Of a stretch of 64,000 nucleotides of DNA, positions 24,697 to 35,990 are shown piece after piece. Numbering within the stretch: the first letter of the stretch is position 1; every line of letters starts with the position of its first letter. The stretch is from NCBI GenBank assembly GCA_950106755.1, contig OX467082.1, positions 32,736,001-32,800,000 on the forward strand, written 5' to 3'. Position numbers and translations under genes: made by a program. The DNA comes from Climacium dendroides. Its lineage: Eukaryota > Streptophyta > Bryopsida > Hypnales > Climaciaceae. The notes under the pieces are model-generated. The model ran no database searches. It saw nothing but the letters and a program-made list of their open reading frames with translations, and was not told the DNA's origin.

Positions 24697-25028
24697 TGTT
24701 CGTCGTACTGACACGAAGATATCGATACAAGCTCATACACGCTCATACTGACTCTAATCGAATGAAAATGAATTGTGTGTTTATAGAGGGAGGGAATACA
24801 ATTATATACAGTTGTAAAACTACCTACTGTACAGTAACTACGGATAATTGAGCGAGGTGGATGAACAGAGTTCTCTGATGGTGAATTTCGTTAAAATGGC
24901 ACTACATTCAATTAAAATGGCACTGAATATGTCAAAGATGACACGACATTCCATTAGAATGGCTCACGGAGTATGTAAAATGGTAAAAAATCACCGCCAT
25001 TTTAACGAAATTGCCCATTCTGTTAACA
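24697..25028 (-). repeat. 5' LTR of the Copia element (332 bp)
   Basis: It begins TGTTAACA and ends CGAACA on the minus strand, adjoining the primer-binding site. The ends form TGTT...AACA. A TATA-like stretch (TATATA near 24,800) could be the promoter. It contains a perfect 17-bp inverted repeat (24,884-24,900 and 24,996-25,012). No partner LTR was found in the window. Confidence 0.8.
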
Positions 25029-27535
25029 ACACATGGTCCACAAGTTCATTTCTCCATCTCCGCAAACGTTTCTACTCCAAACATCCGGCTATGACAATTC
25101 CTCAAGACGGGGCCCCTGATGTGCCCATTATTTACTCAGAGTGGTCGTCAAATGTGACTCGAAGCATTTCGATTTAAACAAAGAATCCTTCCGGTAAATT
25201 GCGCAAAAAATCAGGTCACTCATACATTTCGAGGTTGCTTAGCCCAGAAGGTCCCCTTCGCCAACCTGCACGCAGAACCGATCGATCAATTACTCCCTTG
25301 ACGGATACCAGGCTTTCGGTCTTCACTGGAAGGAACTCACAAATTGACCAGTGACAGAAACCTTTAAAGATAAGGCCTCGAGAGAGCCTTACAAATCTGT
25401 GGTCTCCATTCTCCTGTTGTTGCAACTCAATAAATTCTCCTATCTGCCTATCTCTGCGCAATAAGAGCTCTTACTAAATTCACCCATACTCGATATCCAA
25501 AGAACCGCTTCTACAACACCGAGGGCCTGAATCTAGTGAAACACATCGAGGCAATGGTCGGATCTACCCAGCGCCACTGCTGACACCCGTTACTGATCGA
25601 TCTTCAGCACAGCTCACTAGTTCCGCATCAAAAAACGGTTCCAAAACTCTAACAAATGCTGGTGGACTTTGCAACATGGCAGCATTCTTCACACCAGAAT
25701 ACTTGAGCACTAATCGATCGCTTCCTATGCAGCATGTCAGAGAATTGCTTATAACGAAGAAAAGTGATTAGAGTAGCTACGGGGGAATGGCCAGACCTTC
25801 ATGCACTCACTCACGAGAAGAGGACGCCATCAAAGCACTTGATTCAAGAACTCGGCTTGCGCACAATGCACTTGCTTCGGCAAGACGTCCTCTCCATTGA
25901 CATTGATCGACCTTCATGGAGAACCTCCTTTCGATCCTCGAGATGAGGCGGTATTGAGCTCTGCAAAGTCCACATGCCGCTCGCCAATTAATTCCCAATG
26001 GTCACCGCAACGTGACAACGGTAATCGCCACTGCGCCAGACAGTGTGCAATTCTGTATAGTACTGTATTCTATGGAGCTCAGTTCATACGGGAAAGCAAT
26101 CGAAGAGTCTGGAATAATCGTCATTGCGTCAGTTCAGTTCAAGACTAAGCTTGCAATATTTCAGGTCGACCCCAAATTTTTTTTACAGAAGTGACTTTTG
26201 CAGGTGCAAGCCGGCGGTAACATGTTCCTAGTAGAGAATACTCACGGTGAGAGCCTGAGGGGAATGTCAGCCACCTCCACCGAATTCTTAGCTTCGCACT
26301 TTCCGGCTGCCACCTCAACAATATTTGGGAGACATTTGAACGGAAAGTGTGGAGACAAAAATACAGAGCTATTTCTGCGCGGTACATATATCAACAAGCA
26401 GCTGTGCTACGGGAGGCTCTGTCCCAGTGGCACTACAAACTGGAACGAAACAATGTCTCTCTTTTCATATTTTCGTTCTTTCAAGTGACTCGATTATGAG
26501 TACGGTAGGGCCGGGGTGAACCGACCCCCTTGCTCGTCCCCGAGGGGAATCGCTGAAATTACTTATCTGCTACGCATGATAAAATTTGTAAATTTTGAAT
26601 TCATATTTGCAATCAGAGGCCCCAAATCAGCTAAGAGGGGTGTAGAAGATAACTTAATGAAGCACGAAATAGGGGTTGTTATTTTATACATGCACCTATG
26701 GAATGATTTCAAGGACGAGCGAGGGTTCACCAAGGTAAGGTAGCTACTCAAACTTTCTCACACTATAGCTTCTGCAGATGCAAAGCCTCCTCCAGTTCAG
26801 CCAAAAAATCAAATTCTCCGTTCCAGCACCTCCATCACAATCTTTCCACAAGGCCATCTAAAGTGATGTCAAATTTGCCTGAACTGTTTTTTGGTCCAAA
26901 CGTCCAATCTGTCAGCAGTCAGCAGCATGGAGCAAGTACAAATAAATTAAATTTTGGGTCTTGGAAGACTGAAACTATCCAACCAGCTCGACAGTCCCGG
27001 CCCTAAGGCTTAGCAACTGCACAACCACACAATCGTAATAAAAAAACATTTCTCTGCAAGACATTCCTGCATCTTGCCAGAATACCAGCAAAGGCAAAGA
27101 AACCACATCTCACGTCTCCAGAGTAGCGGAAAGTCTCAGCCTGTGACAGCCAGACATGTAAGCAATGAAACAGAATTCAATTTGGCGAAATCTATGCCAA
27201 GCGTTGCTTCTGAAAATTTTCATTTATAAGGAAGACAGCCGCAAGTAACTCTACACCCTAGCCTAAATTATTAAAACTGATCATCCTTTCTGCTGGTGCA
27301 CCATCTTAAATTTTATTGTGAAAGTGCTAAGCAAAAGCCACCATAAGCTTGTAAACCACATTCTGCATCACGGCATCAACACCGTTGCAATAAAGCCGTG
27401 CAAAAGTGAACCCCCTTCAATCCATCCAAGAAAACTAGCTCACTACCAATGCACATCCTTACTGTTCAACATAGCCATGGGAATCTGAGAAATTTAGTAC
27501 TAGCTCAGCTGCCTGCTCCTTGGCATTCGGAGACA
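25029..27535. other. GC-richer unique stretch with one dispersed duplicate; no recognised gene
   Basis: The sequence is less AT-rich than most intergenic parts. Short frames such as 25,216-25,461 (-) and 26,198-26,488 (+) have no motif I recognise. 25,884-26,185 is duplicated at 62,617-63,010. The end nearest 27,535 probably includes the 3' UTR of the minus-strand complex I gene. Confidence 0.4.
25884..26185. repeat. Dispersed duplicate, copy 1 (partner 62,617-63,010)
   Basis: Shared landmarks with the partner are GACGTCCTCTCCATTG, CGATCCTCGAGATGAGGCGG, TATTGAGCTCTGC, TCAGTTCATACGGGAAA and TTGCGTCAGTTCAGTTCA, in the same order and orientation. The partner has extra insertions. No conserved reading frame is seen, so it is probably part of an unrecognised element. 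Confidence 0.8.
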
Positions 27536-28537
27536 TCAATCAGATTTAGCAGCCTCTGGATCTCCAAAGTTCTTGCACCACATTTGAGACGGTATAGGCC
27601 TAATAGGCATCAAAGGCCGTTGCTGCACAAACCAAGTAGATCATTCAGACAACAATACATGTTCATCAAGATTCGTAAGCGGACACCCGTAGAGTTCTTT
27701 TGGAAAGTGAAGAACGTAAGCGCACAAATCCTGCCACTGATTAACCTGGAACGGCGGGTATGAAAGGTCCTGGTAACCAGAGATGACATAATCAACGATT
27801 TGATTCCAAACTTCAAACTAAGATTTCAAGCTCAATTCTCAACCAAATCTTTTGAGTGATAGCTTGTTGGACCACTACTGAAAATGTGCTTTTAATGCGC
27901 TATAATACACGTCCACATTTGAAGTGTTGAGATCACAGCAAGCAATCAAATTTCTGCAGTGAGTATGAGATCCGACTGCACAAAGAGCCAACAAGCAGCT
28001 CAACTTTTTTCAGCTCCTATCTCATTACTGGGCCAAATCCTGCGAGTAATAGCTTGTTGGAAACCCATGAAAAATGCACTTCTAGAAAATGAGCAATCAT
28101 GTTCTGATTCTGAGTATTCAGATCACATCGACTGATTGAAGATTCCAGGCTAGGGTTTGAAATGGCTTTCATATTCACTGTTCCAATTTAAAAAATACGC
28201 CTATCGACTCAATCTCATACTCTCAAAACCTTGAAAGTTCACTACTAATTGCCCTCGCAAAGAGCTAAACTCTGCGAACATTATACAGAAACCAAACCCT
28301 AATCAACCAGCGCATATCCCCGCACAGACCCCGTCCAATCGAATATCCCCAATCAACCACTCTTACCTCCAATTGTGCAGACTTCATGGCAATCGGAACA
28401 CACACAGCGAAAATTCCAATGAAGGCGAAGACCGTGTTCCGACGCCAGTGCTTGGGGTGGCACCACCATCCTCCCGTGGGACTCCACACCTGCGTCGGGT
28501 AGCCGGGGTAATGGCCATCGGGGGGAGCCCCGCCCAT
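27536..28537 (-). CDS. Small mitochondrial complex I subunit, plant ESSS/NDUFB11-like, two exons
   Basis: Exon 1 is 28,367-28,537 (57 codons) and exon 2 is 27,536-27,622 (28 codons plus TGA), giving an 85-residue protein. The 744-bp intron has a GTAAGA donor and a TTTGTGCAG acceptor in phase 0. Exon 1 has a GGWWCHPKHWRRNT block followed by one hydrophobic membrane span (about residues 35-52) and MKSAQLE. Exon 2 continues QRPLMPIRPIPSQMWCKNFG. As I recall them, these blocks occur together in plant proteins annotated as the ESSS subunit of NADH:ubiquinone oxidoreductase, an accessory membrane-arm subunit. The ATG at 28,537 was chosen because the upstream frame has no other ATG and a CAG acceptor-like site (TTTGCAG) lies just before it, so a 5' UTR intron is possible. 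The seamless fit of the two exons makes the structure reliable; the subunit name is less certain. Confidence 0.85.
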
Positions 28538-28810
28538 CGCTGCTGCTGCTGCAAAGGGCTTACAAAACAAATGGAGAGCTGTTCGCGGACGGATGCGTGC
28601 ACGTCGAGTGGTCGCTTCTCTTGCTTGGCCCTGCGATTCTGGCTATGGCGGAGGAAATTAGGGTTGAAGGGAGGAAGAGGACGGAACCACTACGACGAAC
28701 GGAGTCGTTCATCAGAGCGGGCACTTTCAGTTCAGAACAGGGCAAGGAAAAAATAAATTCTAAGCACTCCCATTGGCAAAGAGCTTAGAAATGGTCCAAT
28801 TTAACACTTA
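28538..28810. other. Promoter/5' UTR region of the complex I gene
   Basis: GC-rich sequence upstream of the minus-strand start codon. Overlapping short frames on both strands look like chance openings. No specific promoter element was identified. Confidence 0.4.
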
Positions 28811-28814
28811 AATT

Positions 28815-29225
28815 GGGACAGACTGGTGACCGCAGAAATTATCCATTTTGTTATTGTGTGAATCATTCATTTAAAAAAAAAAAAAGTACTCATTGGAAGT
28901 CAAACTACTGTACAAGACCTCCAATTTTCACATAAAATTTGGGAGGATGAATAGTTGCACTTCTATCCCACATAGAAGGATTCCTTATCATTAATTGGCC
29001 AAAAAATGGTCACAAGCGTCATATAGGGGTTGACCATTAAAGGACGGATTGGTGACCGTGGAAATGATCCCCTTGGTTACCATGTGAATTATTCGATTGC
29101 AAAATTGCAAAAACACTCATTGGAAGTCAAATTACTGTAGAAGACCTCCCCTTTTCACAATAAAATTCTGAGAATAAATAGTTGCACTTTTGTCCTACTG
29201 GAAGGATTTGTTTGTCATCCATTGG
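28815..29225. repeat. Imperfect tandem duplication, 226-bp offset
   Basis: TGGTGACCG near 28,824 recurs near 29,050, followed in both copies by CACTCATTGGAAGTCAAA-like sequence (ACTCATTGGAAGTCAAA), AGACCTCC and AATAGTTGCACTT. The copies are diverged. Confidence 0.8.
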
Positions 29226-32004
29226 ATGCCAAACATCCTTGTCATTGTTTAATCCATTAACAATGCTACAGATTTAGAGTTTAAGATGAACAACTGAACA
29301 AAAAGAAGTAGTTTTTTTAAATCAATTTTTATTTTTTCCAAAATCTATGGATTTATAGACAATATTTGAGAAGAGAAAAATATGTCATTGGATGCTTTTT
29401 TGTTTTGGAAAGCATAAGATTTTTAAAAATGGTTTTCCAAGACCATAATAGGTTCATGGTATACAAGTCACTCCAACTTTTGATTATAGTCATCACAAAT
29501 TCCAAACACAGTAAATTATGAAGGATCTCAATCATTTTTGTGGTTTTATGACTATGAATTTGATCAATTTGCATTGAAATGCATGGACAAGGTGACCAAA
29601 TGGCCCTTCTAGGTTTTAATTGTAAAAGTTTGGATACTTTTTTGTATTTTTTTTCACAAAATGAAACTTAGTTTGGTTATTTTATTATATGCATTGTTCA
29701 TTGTAAGAAATGTTGATTGTAGTTTTGACCTTCCTCTTTCAATATGAAAAATATAATATGAAATTCATTTGGTAATATTTCTTGACTTTTGACTTGATGA
29801 ATGTTTGAAGCTAAAAAATGTCCCCTTGGACCTTGGATGGTCAACCAATGAATGGCTCAACTTCACCAATGAGATTCCTAGAGTTTTTTTAATTCTTTGG
29901 TTTGATCCTAGATATAAATTGGTAATTTATAGACACTTTGGACTAAGCCAAAAATAAATAAAAATTGAATGATCTTAATAGTTAAGGTCTTGAAATTATC
30001 CAATTTGGCAAATGAGAATATTGATCATTTTTTTAGCTTAGCCACAAACACAAAGCTAAAAAATAAAGGACTCAAAGCTTATTCATTACTAAAGTGTATA
30101 GAAATGTTCCTAACTTGATTATGAATAACTTTTTTCAGGTTTTCTTATTATTTTCTTGATTTGGCTTCAAATGTAAAGCATCTCTAATGTCAAAATGATT
30201 GGGAGAGGCATATAAATTGTTTATGGGTACGCTCACACTAAAGAGGAATATATTTTAAATTTGAAAGCTCGAGTAAAAATTTAATCTTATTGAAGGTGCA
30301 TTTTCCTATGTGGCACTAATCCTTAAGCAAGAGGCTTAGCCCCTTAGACTTGGTTTCAAGTGAATTATTAGTAGGTGGTTTGAGGATGTTTTTTGAAATT
30401 TTAAGCATACTAAAAACATGTCTATAGCGACTGAGGCTTATTAAGCACTACATTTAGGTTACAAAGTCAAAACTTTGTTCATTGGTCAATTTTACATGTC
30501 CTAACTATACAAACCTTAGACAAGGAAAAAAAACATGTCCTACTTTGAGGAAATTTTTTATTCCTTCTTGGAGTGCTTTTTAGGCTAAGAAATGTTATTC
30601 AAACCTACAACGATTATTAAAAATAATTATGGGTATTCTAATTTTGTCCATTTTAATCCCAAAGTAGGAGTCGACATTCTGAAAGGGATGATTTTTGTTA
30701 TTTATCTTACTAAAATGGTAACAACAATCTTTTGCAAATACACGACCATTATAATAAGAACTAATCATGCATCAAAAGTTTAATTTTTCTTTCAAAATTG
30801 AAAAAAATTATAAATGTGTTATATATATTATATTTTATAAAATATTTGTCAATATTTGAAAGGTCAAATTGAACTCATTATTGATATTTTAGTATTTTGT
30901 TATGGTCTAAAATATTGCAACTTAGCCTTTATTTGGAAGTCATAATCTTATTAAGCTTTGAACAAAATTTGAACGAGCATAATAATTTTTGGTTATATGA
31001 TATATTTGTAATAATGCAAAATTCAAGTTCCATCTTTGGAGTTGTGCAATAGAATAGGAAACAAATTGAGAGTCTTAACGTCTTGACAATTCATTGAATG
31101 ACTCAAATTTCTTCTAATGTATAATTTTTTCAAAAACCTATTCGCCTCTAAAGGTTGAGTCACTTCTAGAATTCATCCCTTCAAAACAACATCAAGAACA
31201 TTGTAGATAACACAATAATGTGATTTCAAAGTTTGACATTCAACAACTAATGTCATATTTGAACAATATTTTAGAACACATTTGAGTTACATATGAAAAC
31301 AATAATTATTTGTAATTATTTGCCTATTTTTAGAAGCCTAAAATATATAAGTATTATAGTTTTTAGAAAATAGAATCTATTGTACTTGATGATTTTTGTC
31401 CAACTATGTTTTATTCATAAAATATAGAAGTTATAGACTTTCTATTGTACACTACAATATAATGCAATCTACAACATTATTCTATACCTAAATACACATA
31501 ATACAATACATTTAACACAAGGGAGTATAATGACATTGTGAATTGTAGTATTGAACTTCACAATAAGTTGAATACCTTCTATCTTCTTTGATGGTTTTGA
31601 AACAACACTTTTGCTTAGGAACATAGATGAGATCAACATAAAGAACACTCAAACATTTTGGTTTTAGAATTTTTTTTTGTCACATAAAGTGTTTTTACAA
31701 ATACAAAACTTTATATATGAGCCTTATTTTCTTCCTTAAAAATTCAACAAAAAAATATTATTGAAGAATATTCCAATCCTTTTGAAATCTTTATAAAGTA
31801 TTAGCATATAGGCTTGAATATGTCCTAATAAAGGTTTAAAAGTGGTTTATGTTGTTGAATTATTAAAACTATTGCTAAATCTTGTTAATAGTTTAAAAAA
31901 GATTCTAGATTCTCTTAGAATACAATTTTGGAACTCAATATGAATAAACTATAAATTTTCAATGTTGAAATAGGTGTACCAAAAATCAATCCTTGGCTCT
32001 CATA
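29226..32004. other. AT-rich, no gene seen
   Basis: Long AT-rich stretch with no coding frame longer than about 75 codons and no recognised element boundary. Confidence 0.5.
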
Positions 32005-32228
32005 TATACATTAGGAAAAATTTCAAGCTTGAAAGAGGCTACGAATTTTTGATTTTCAGTCCCTTGCAATGCAAATTCAAAAAAAATTTAAATTTTAAAA
32101 AAAATAGCCAATCTGATGTGGCACTAGTAGTGGCACATCAGATTCAAAAAGAAATTTTTAATTGCACTGCAAGGGATGTAAACCTCGCAGCCTCTTACAA
32201 ACCTGAAATTTTTCTAATAAACAATGTA
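32005..32228. repeat. Hairpin-forming MITE-like element
   Basis: Inverted arms of ~100 bp run from TAGGAAAAATTTCAAGC at about 32,012 to GAAATTTTTCTAATAA at about 32,220. Paired segments include GAGGCTACG/CGCAGCCTC and TCCCTTGCAATGCA/TGCACTGCAAGGGA. A tight core, AATCTGATGTGGCAC with GTGGCACATCAGATT, leaves a 5-nt loop. Confidence 0.75.
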
Positions 32229-32384
32229 CATTTTTAATCAAGAATCTAGATGGAATGGTTTTGTAAACAAGTTCTAATTTGTTGTACCATGCATTTGTAT
32301 CTTCAAGTCTTGTGTTGCACTCATAAAGCGCAATTTGATTTTCTTTACAAGTGAAGACTTTGGAAGAAGCCCTACAAAATATGC

Positions 32385-33282
32385 TTAACCCCTAAAGACC
32401 TAGTGTCCCCTCAAGGGACAAAATGGATTTTGGACAAGTTCCTACAATTTCAATATTTTTGTGATTTTTTGAATCTATTAGTAAAGAGAGGAAAACACAT
32501 TAGATTTTCGAAAATATAATTTTTATTTCAATCAAAGCTTGGAAGCAAAAGTTATGGAACCAAAAAAATCCTTTTTTTATAGTTAGAAAAGAAATTAAAG
32601 TCAATTTTTTTGTATAGGTTATATTTTTATGTATATAACAAGCTTTGATTCATTCCATTTGTATTTGTTATGAGAAAGTTATGGAAAATCTTGATTTTCA
32701 GGCAATTAGAGCATCTTCTTGAAAAAATAACTTGTAGAATTCATTTTTTATCTCAATTTTTATAATTTAAAAAAAAAAGTTTTATGAGGTTAAAACATCT
32801 TGCTAGAACAATCTCACCATTGAGATTAGTGTATTTCAATCCCATCTTAGAGCTATTAACAATTTAGATTTTCCTTCAATCTTGAACCAATTTCTACTTT
32901 AAAATAATTTTTTAATAAATATAAATATAATTCTTTTCCCTAGAATCTCAATTAAATTCTTTATCATAAAAAATTATAATTTCAAAATCAATAGAATAAA
33001 AATTATAAGTTATAAAGGCTTAAAGCCAAATAATGTAGTTGAACAAGGTACAAAAAAAATTGTTTTTTTTCACTTTAAACACTTTAAACAAATATCTTGC
33101 AATCTACATGATCAAAGTTTGTGAAATTCTTGCCATACATTTTTATAATAGTCTAGTACAAGATCCTATGGTTATAGATGCAAAAAAAACACTTTTTTCT
33201 AAAACTTTTTGCTTATTGCTAAAGAAATGGCAGTTTTGAGTGACTTTTGATGAATTAGAGGTCTTGAGACTTCAAGGGTTAA
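32385..33282. mobile_element. Non-autonomous piggyBac-like element, copy C (TTAA-flanked)
   Basis: TTAA lies at 32,385-32,388 and 33,279-33,282. The left end reads CCCCTAAAGACCT and the right end, reversed, CCCTTGAAGTC. The 890-bp AT-rich interior has no transposase. About 32,760-33,240 matches 63,300-63,800 in inverted orientation, including the block around AAGCCAAATAATGTAGTTGA. The left 80 bp match the 45,057 copy. Confidence 0.8.
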
Positions 33283-35008
33283 GGTAGGTACACGCAAAAT
33301 TGCACCTTGCCAAAAAACACCATTACTACACATACAAAACATCTCTAAAATAGTCAAATTATACATTTAAAATTCTTTTTTTTTTGGAGCAAATAAATAG
33401 TTGAAAAATACTTGCATCTAAAATAAATTTTCCCTTACTTGAGTCCAAACCTTATAATTAAAAAATAAATTATCAACTTTTTGTGAATTATTTAGCTAGA
33501 AGAAAGGCTCCTTATATCTATATGGGGCGGTAGAAAGTAGAACAATTTATGTAGGATATGTTATCTTAAAATTAGTAGGAGCTTCATCCCTCATAGTAAA
33601 GTCAAATTAACATATATCACATGGATTGTTCTACCTACTACCACCCCATGATTATGGATATAAAGAGCTTCTCTTCCTTCTTCAGAAACTCAATGCAAAT
33701 TGAAAATGGTTTCCAATCAATGCGTAGTATTTCTAAGAGTTTTGAAAGTTAAATTACTTAATATTTACTTGGCATTAGAAGTAAACAATAAACAATTTAA
33801 TTTTAAAAACTTGATCCCCTTTGTAGGAAATTTAGTGTGTAGATGCTTTGACAATATGATGATGTGGCAAACTAGGTTTTTGTCTCACATCCTTCTTTAC
33901 GTACCTCGTTCACCGTTTCACTATAGGGCAGCTATCACTGCACTGCCCGATCGCAAGTGAACAACATGCCAAACAACCCAATTTTGCACCTCTCTTATGT
34001 ACCAGCCGTGAGGATGCTCTAAATCAATGATCACACACCCATGACAATGTGCATGTGACTGCCATCACATACACCAATGGCAGTCACACTAGCTAGCATC
34101 GATCCACCGATCAACTTGTTCCTCCTCTTGGATGTTGTTCACATTGACAATTGGCCTGCCTAGCTAGCCACTAAACACTGGGAACTTTCAAAGGTTTAAG
34201 GCGGGCTAACTGGGGAAGATTTAGGCCCCCCTACAGTCCCCCTTAGCATTGATGCACAGGATTGGGGGGGGGGTTAAACTTTATCCCCACTTTTACCCCC
34301 ATTTTTGTATGCTTTAGAGGGGCCTAATTTCTACTCACTAGTAACGATATGGATGGATTCTTAATGGATTTTGGTCAATTTTGAATGAATTTTGATGAAT
34401 TTTGGATGAATTTCATTAAAAAATTGGATGACCTTCATTATGCAATGGGATGAATGTCATTACAAAATTTGGATGAAATGGATGAATTTTGAATGAATCT
34501 TTGGATGAAATTTTGGATGAATTATAGATGCTACAATGGATGAAAATGGGAAATGACAATGATGAAACATCAATTGCATAAATGCACAAATTTACTCAAA
34601 AAATGATACATCAACATTGAGATGCTAAACTTGTATGCGTCTTCCTACTCCCTGTCTAACCATAAGCGAATATACTACTATTATAACCTCGCATGCAATT
34701 CTCCACTGTTGGAGTTCCAATAACGCGGAACACATCTTCCTACATCATGAATGCCTTGTCGTTAGTCAAAATTGGGCTGGTGCAAAAGGTGCCCTCATTA
34801 CAAAATTCATAACATACTAAAAGCATTTTAAGCCTCAATGAATGAAGATTTAGTTTTTAAATGACTACATCAAATTTACTAGTGATAAATGTTTCACTTG
34901 CTATTGAAAAAAAGAATGAAACATGGAGGGAAAAAAACCCCATATGATCTAATCAATACTGCTAAAAAATCATAAAGTAAATTTTAGGGCCTCTTGGTCC
35001 TTTCAAGG
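33283..35008. other. Repeat-bearing AT-rich stretch without a gene
   Basis: It contains a short foldback (33,509-33,668), a G tract near 34,264-34,273, and a simple-sequence patch of TGGATGAATTTT-type units (about 34,360-34,530). At 34,990-35,012 GGTCCTTTCAAGG-TTAA looks like the right end of another TTAA element, but its left end was not found. Confidence 0.5.
33509..33668. repeat. Short foldback element, family FB-2, copy 1
   Basis: CTTATATCTATATGGGGCGG at the left end pairs with ACCACCCCATGATTATGGAT at the right end, and the inner GTAGAACAAT pairs with ATTGTTCTAC. Related termini occur at 39,370-39,440 and 42,090-42,140. Confidence 0.7.
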
Positions 35009-35029
35009 TTAAGAGGGCTCGCTGCGTAC

Positions 35030-35990
35030 TTGTAATGTAGACTCGCCAATGACATGGTGAAAGGTGAACTGAGTATCGGGCTCACCATCGATGATGGGTT
35101 GTTTGTCTTCGTAGGAAGCAATCTCCTGACCATCACGCATGTTCTTCTCGATGTCCACCGTGATCGATTGATCCACGTGCTCGAACTTCACGTTCGGACA
35201 CTTCTGGCACACCTGCTCCGTGTGTTGTTGGTACATCCTGGGCCCGATCTGTTGGTGCACTACCTTGTTCTTGCAATTGCACTTGCGGTTCCCAAATGTT
35301 GGCTTCGCCACGTTCTTATTCCTCCATATCTACAAGCACCAACGTCTAATACCCATCAGACTTGCCAAACACAAGCAACATCAACGGGGGAACATCCCTG
35401 CCCGACCTATGTTATATTGTGGAGATTATCTTGCTGAACACATCTGGTGAAACTCTGAATTGATGCCTCTGCACAACTTATGGGGCGCATGTAAACTAGG
35501 ACCTGCATCGTGATCGCAATTCTCGCTAGAAAGAAAAAACCAGACCTTCTTTGACACAAAACGAAAATTGCTACACATCAAAAATCAAATATAGGCGATT
35601 CATGTCTCCATGGTATTATGTGCATTGAGCTCAAACCTGGACATTGTGTTCATTCCAAAAATTTGGATCTTCTTGTAATTCAAAATGCGGAATATTTGCA
35701 TGAGAGCTCTTCATTGAATTGGAACGTTGATGAGAACTTTTGCTTTGCAGACCCAGGTTTCCAAGGTCAAGACATGTTTTTGCTTGGAGTGGTTCACTGG
35801 TTCTGGTTCTCGGAGTACTTGGAACTGACTCGGTGTTGGAGCCTATCCTGCATGAAGAATAAAGACTGCTGCTCAAACATGATGGGATATTAAGGTCAAA
35901 GCAGGTAGAGGAGGATGTATATGAAAAATGAGTATTTAGCTCTAGCACTATATCTTTGGATTGATCCAATTTCGGAGAGCTACTAACCAT
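35030..35990 (-). pseudogene. 5' fragment of a KIN-12 (POK-type) kinesin gene interrupted by an ERdj3-type DnaJ exon
   Basis: KIN-12 kinesins guide the plant division plane and phragmoplast. Exon 1 (35,637-35,990, 118 codons) starts at ATG and ends FELQEDPNFWNEHNVQ before a GTTTGA donor. Exon 2 follows a TGCAG acceptor at 35,502: VLVYMRP ... FTRCVQQDNLHNIT-stop-VGQ (a TAG where Trp is usual). It resumes at 35,080 as PDTQFTFHHVIGESTLQ, ending at a GTACGC donor (35,030). Between these, 35,081-35,397 is foreign (see next feature). The P-loop (GQTGSGKT) and all later exons are absent, so no motor can be made. A CAG acceptor just upstream of the ATG suggests a 5' UTR intron. An alternative splice from the exon 1 donor to the acceptor at 35,330 would give an in-frame chimera of 218 codons before the next donor. 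Confidence 0.85.
35081..35397 (-). pseudogene. Inserted fragment of an ERdj3/DNAJB11-type ER co-chaperone gene
   Basis: ERdj3 proteins are J-domain co-chaperones of the ER Hsp70 BiP. This 317-bp piece has intron-like sequence ending TTGTAG, then an 83-codon exon (35,081-35,329) starting IWRNKNVAKP. The segment includes the cysteine cluster (CNC ... VCQKCPN), HQQIGPRMYQQ, TVDIEKNMRDGQE and a final IDGE. The match is to the central substrate-binding region; the J domain and C-terminal part are absent. It is inserted inside the kinesin exon and in phase with the kinesin sequence that follows. Confidence 0.85.

Larger units (their letters stand above)
17680..25028 (-). mobile_element. Ty1/Copia LTR retrotransposon, degenerate, 3' LTR missing
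   Basis: The order on the minus strand is 5' LTR, primer-binding site, gag, protease, integrase, reverse transcriptase, RNase H, which is the Copia order. One LTR remains (24,697-25,028). The 3' end stops near 17,680 with no second LTR visible. The coding region is broken by stops and frameshifts, by a CACTA element (20,518-22,720) and by a ~500-bp element (about 19,801-20,330). The element is non-functional. Confidence 0.9.
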
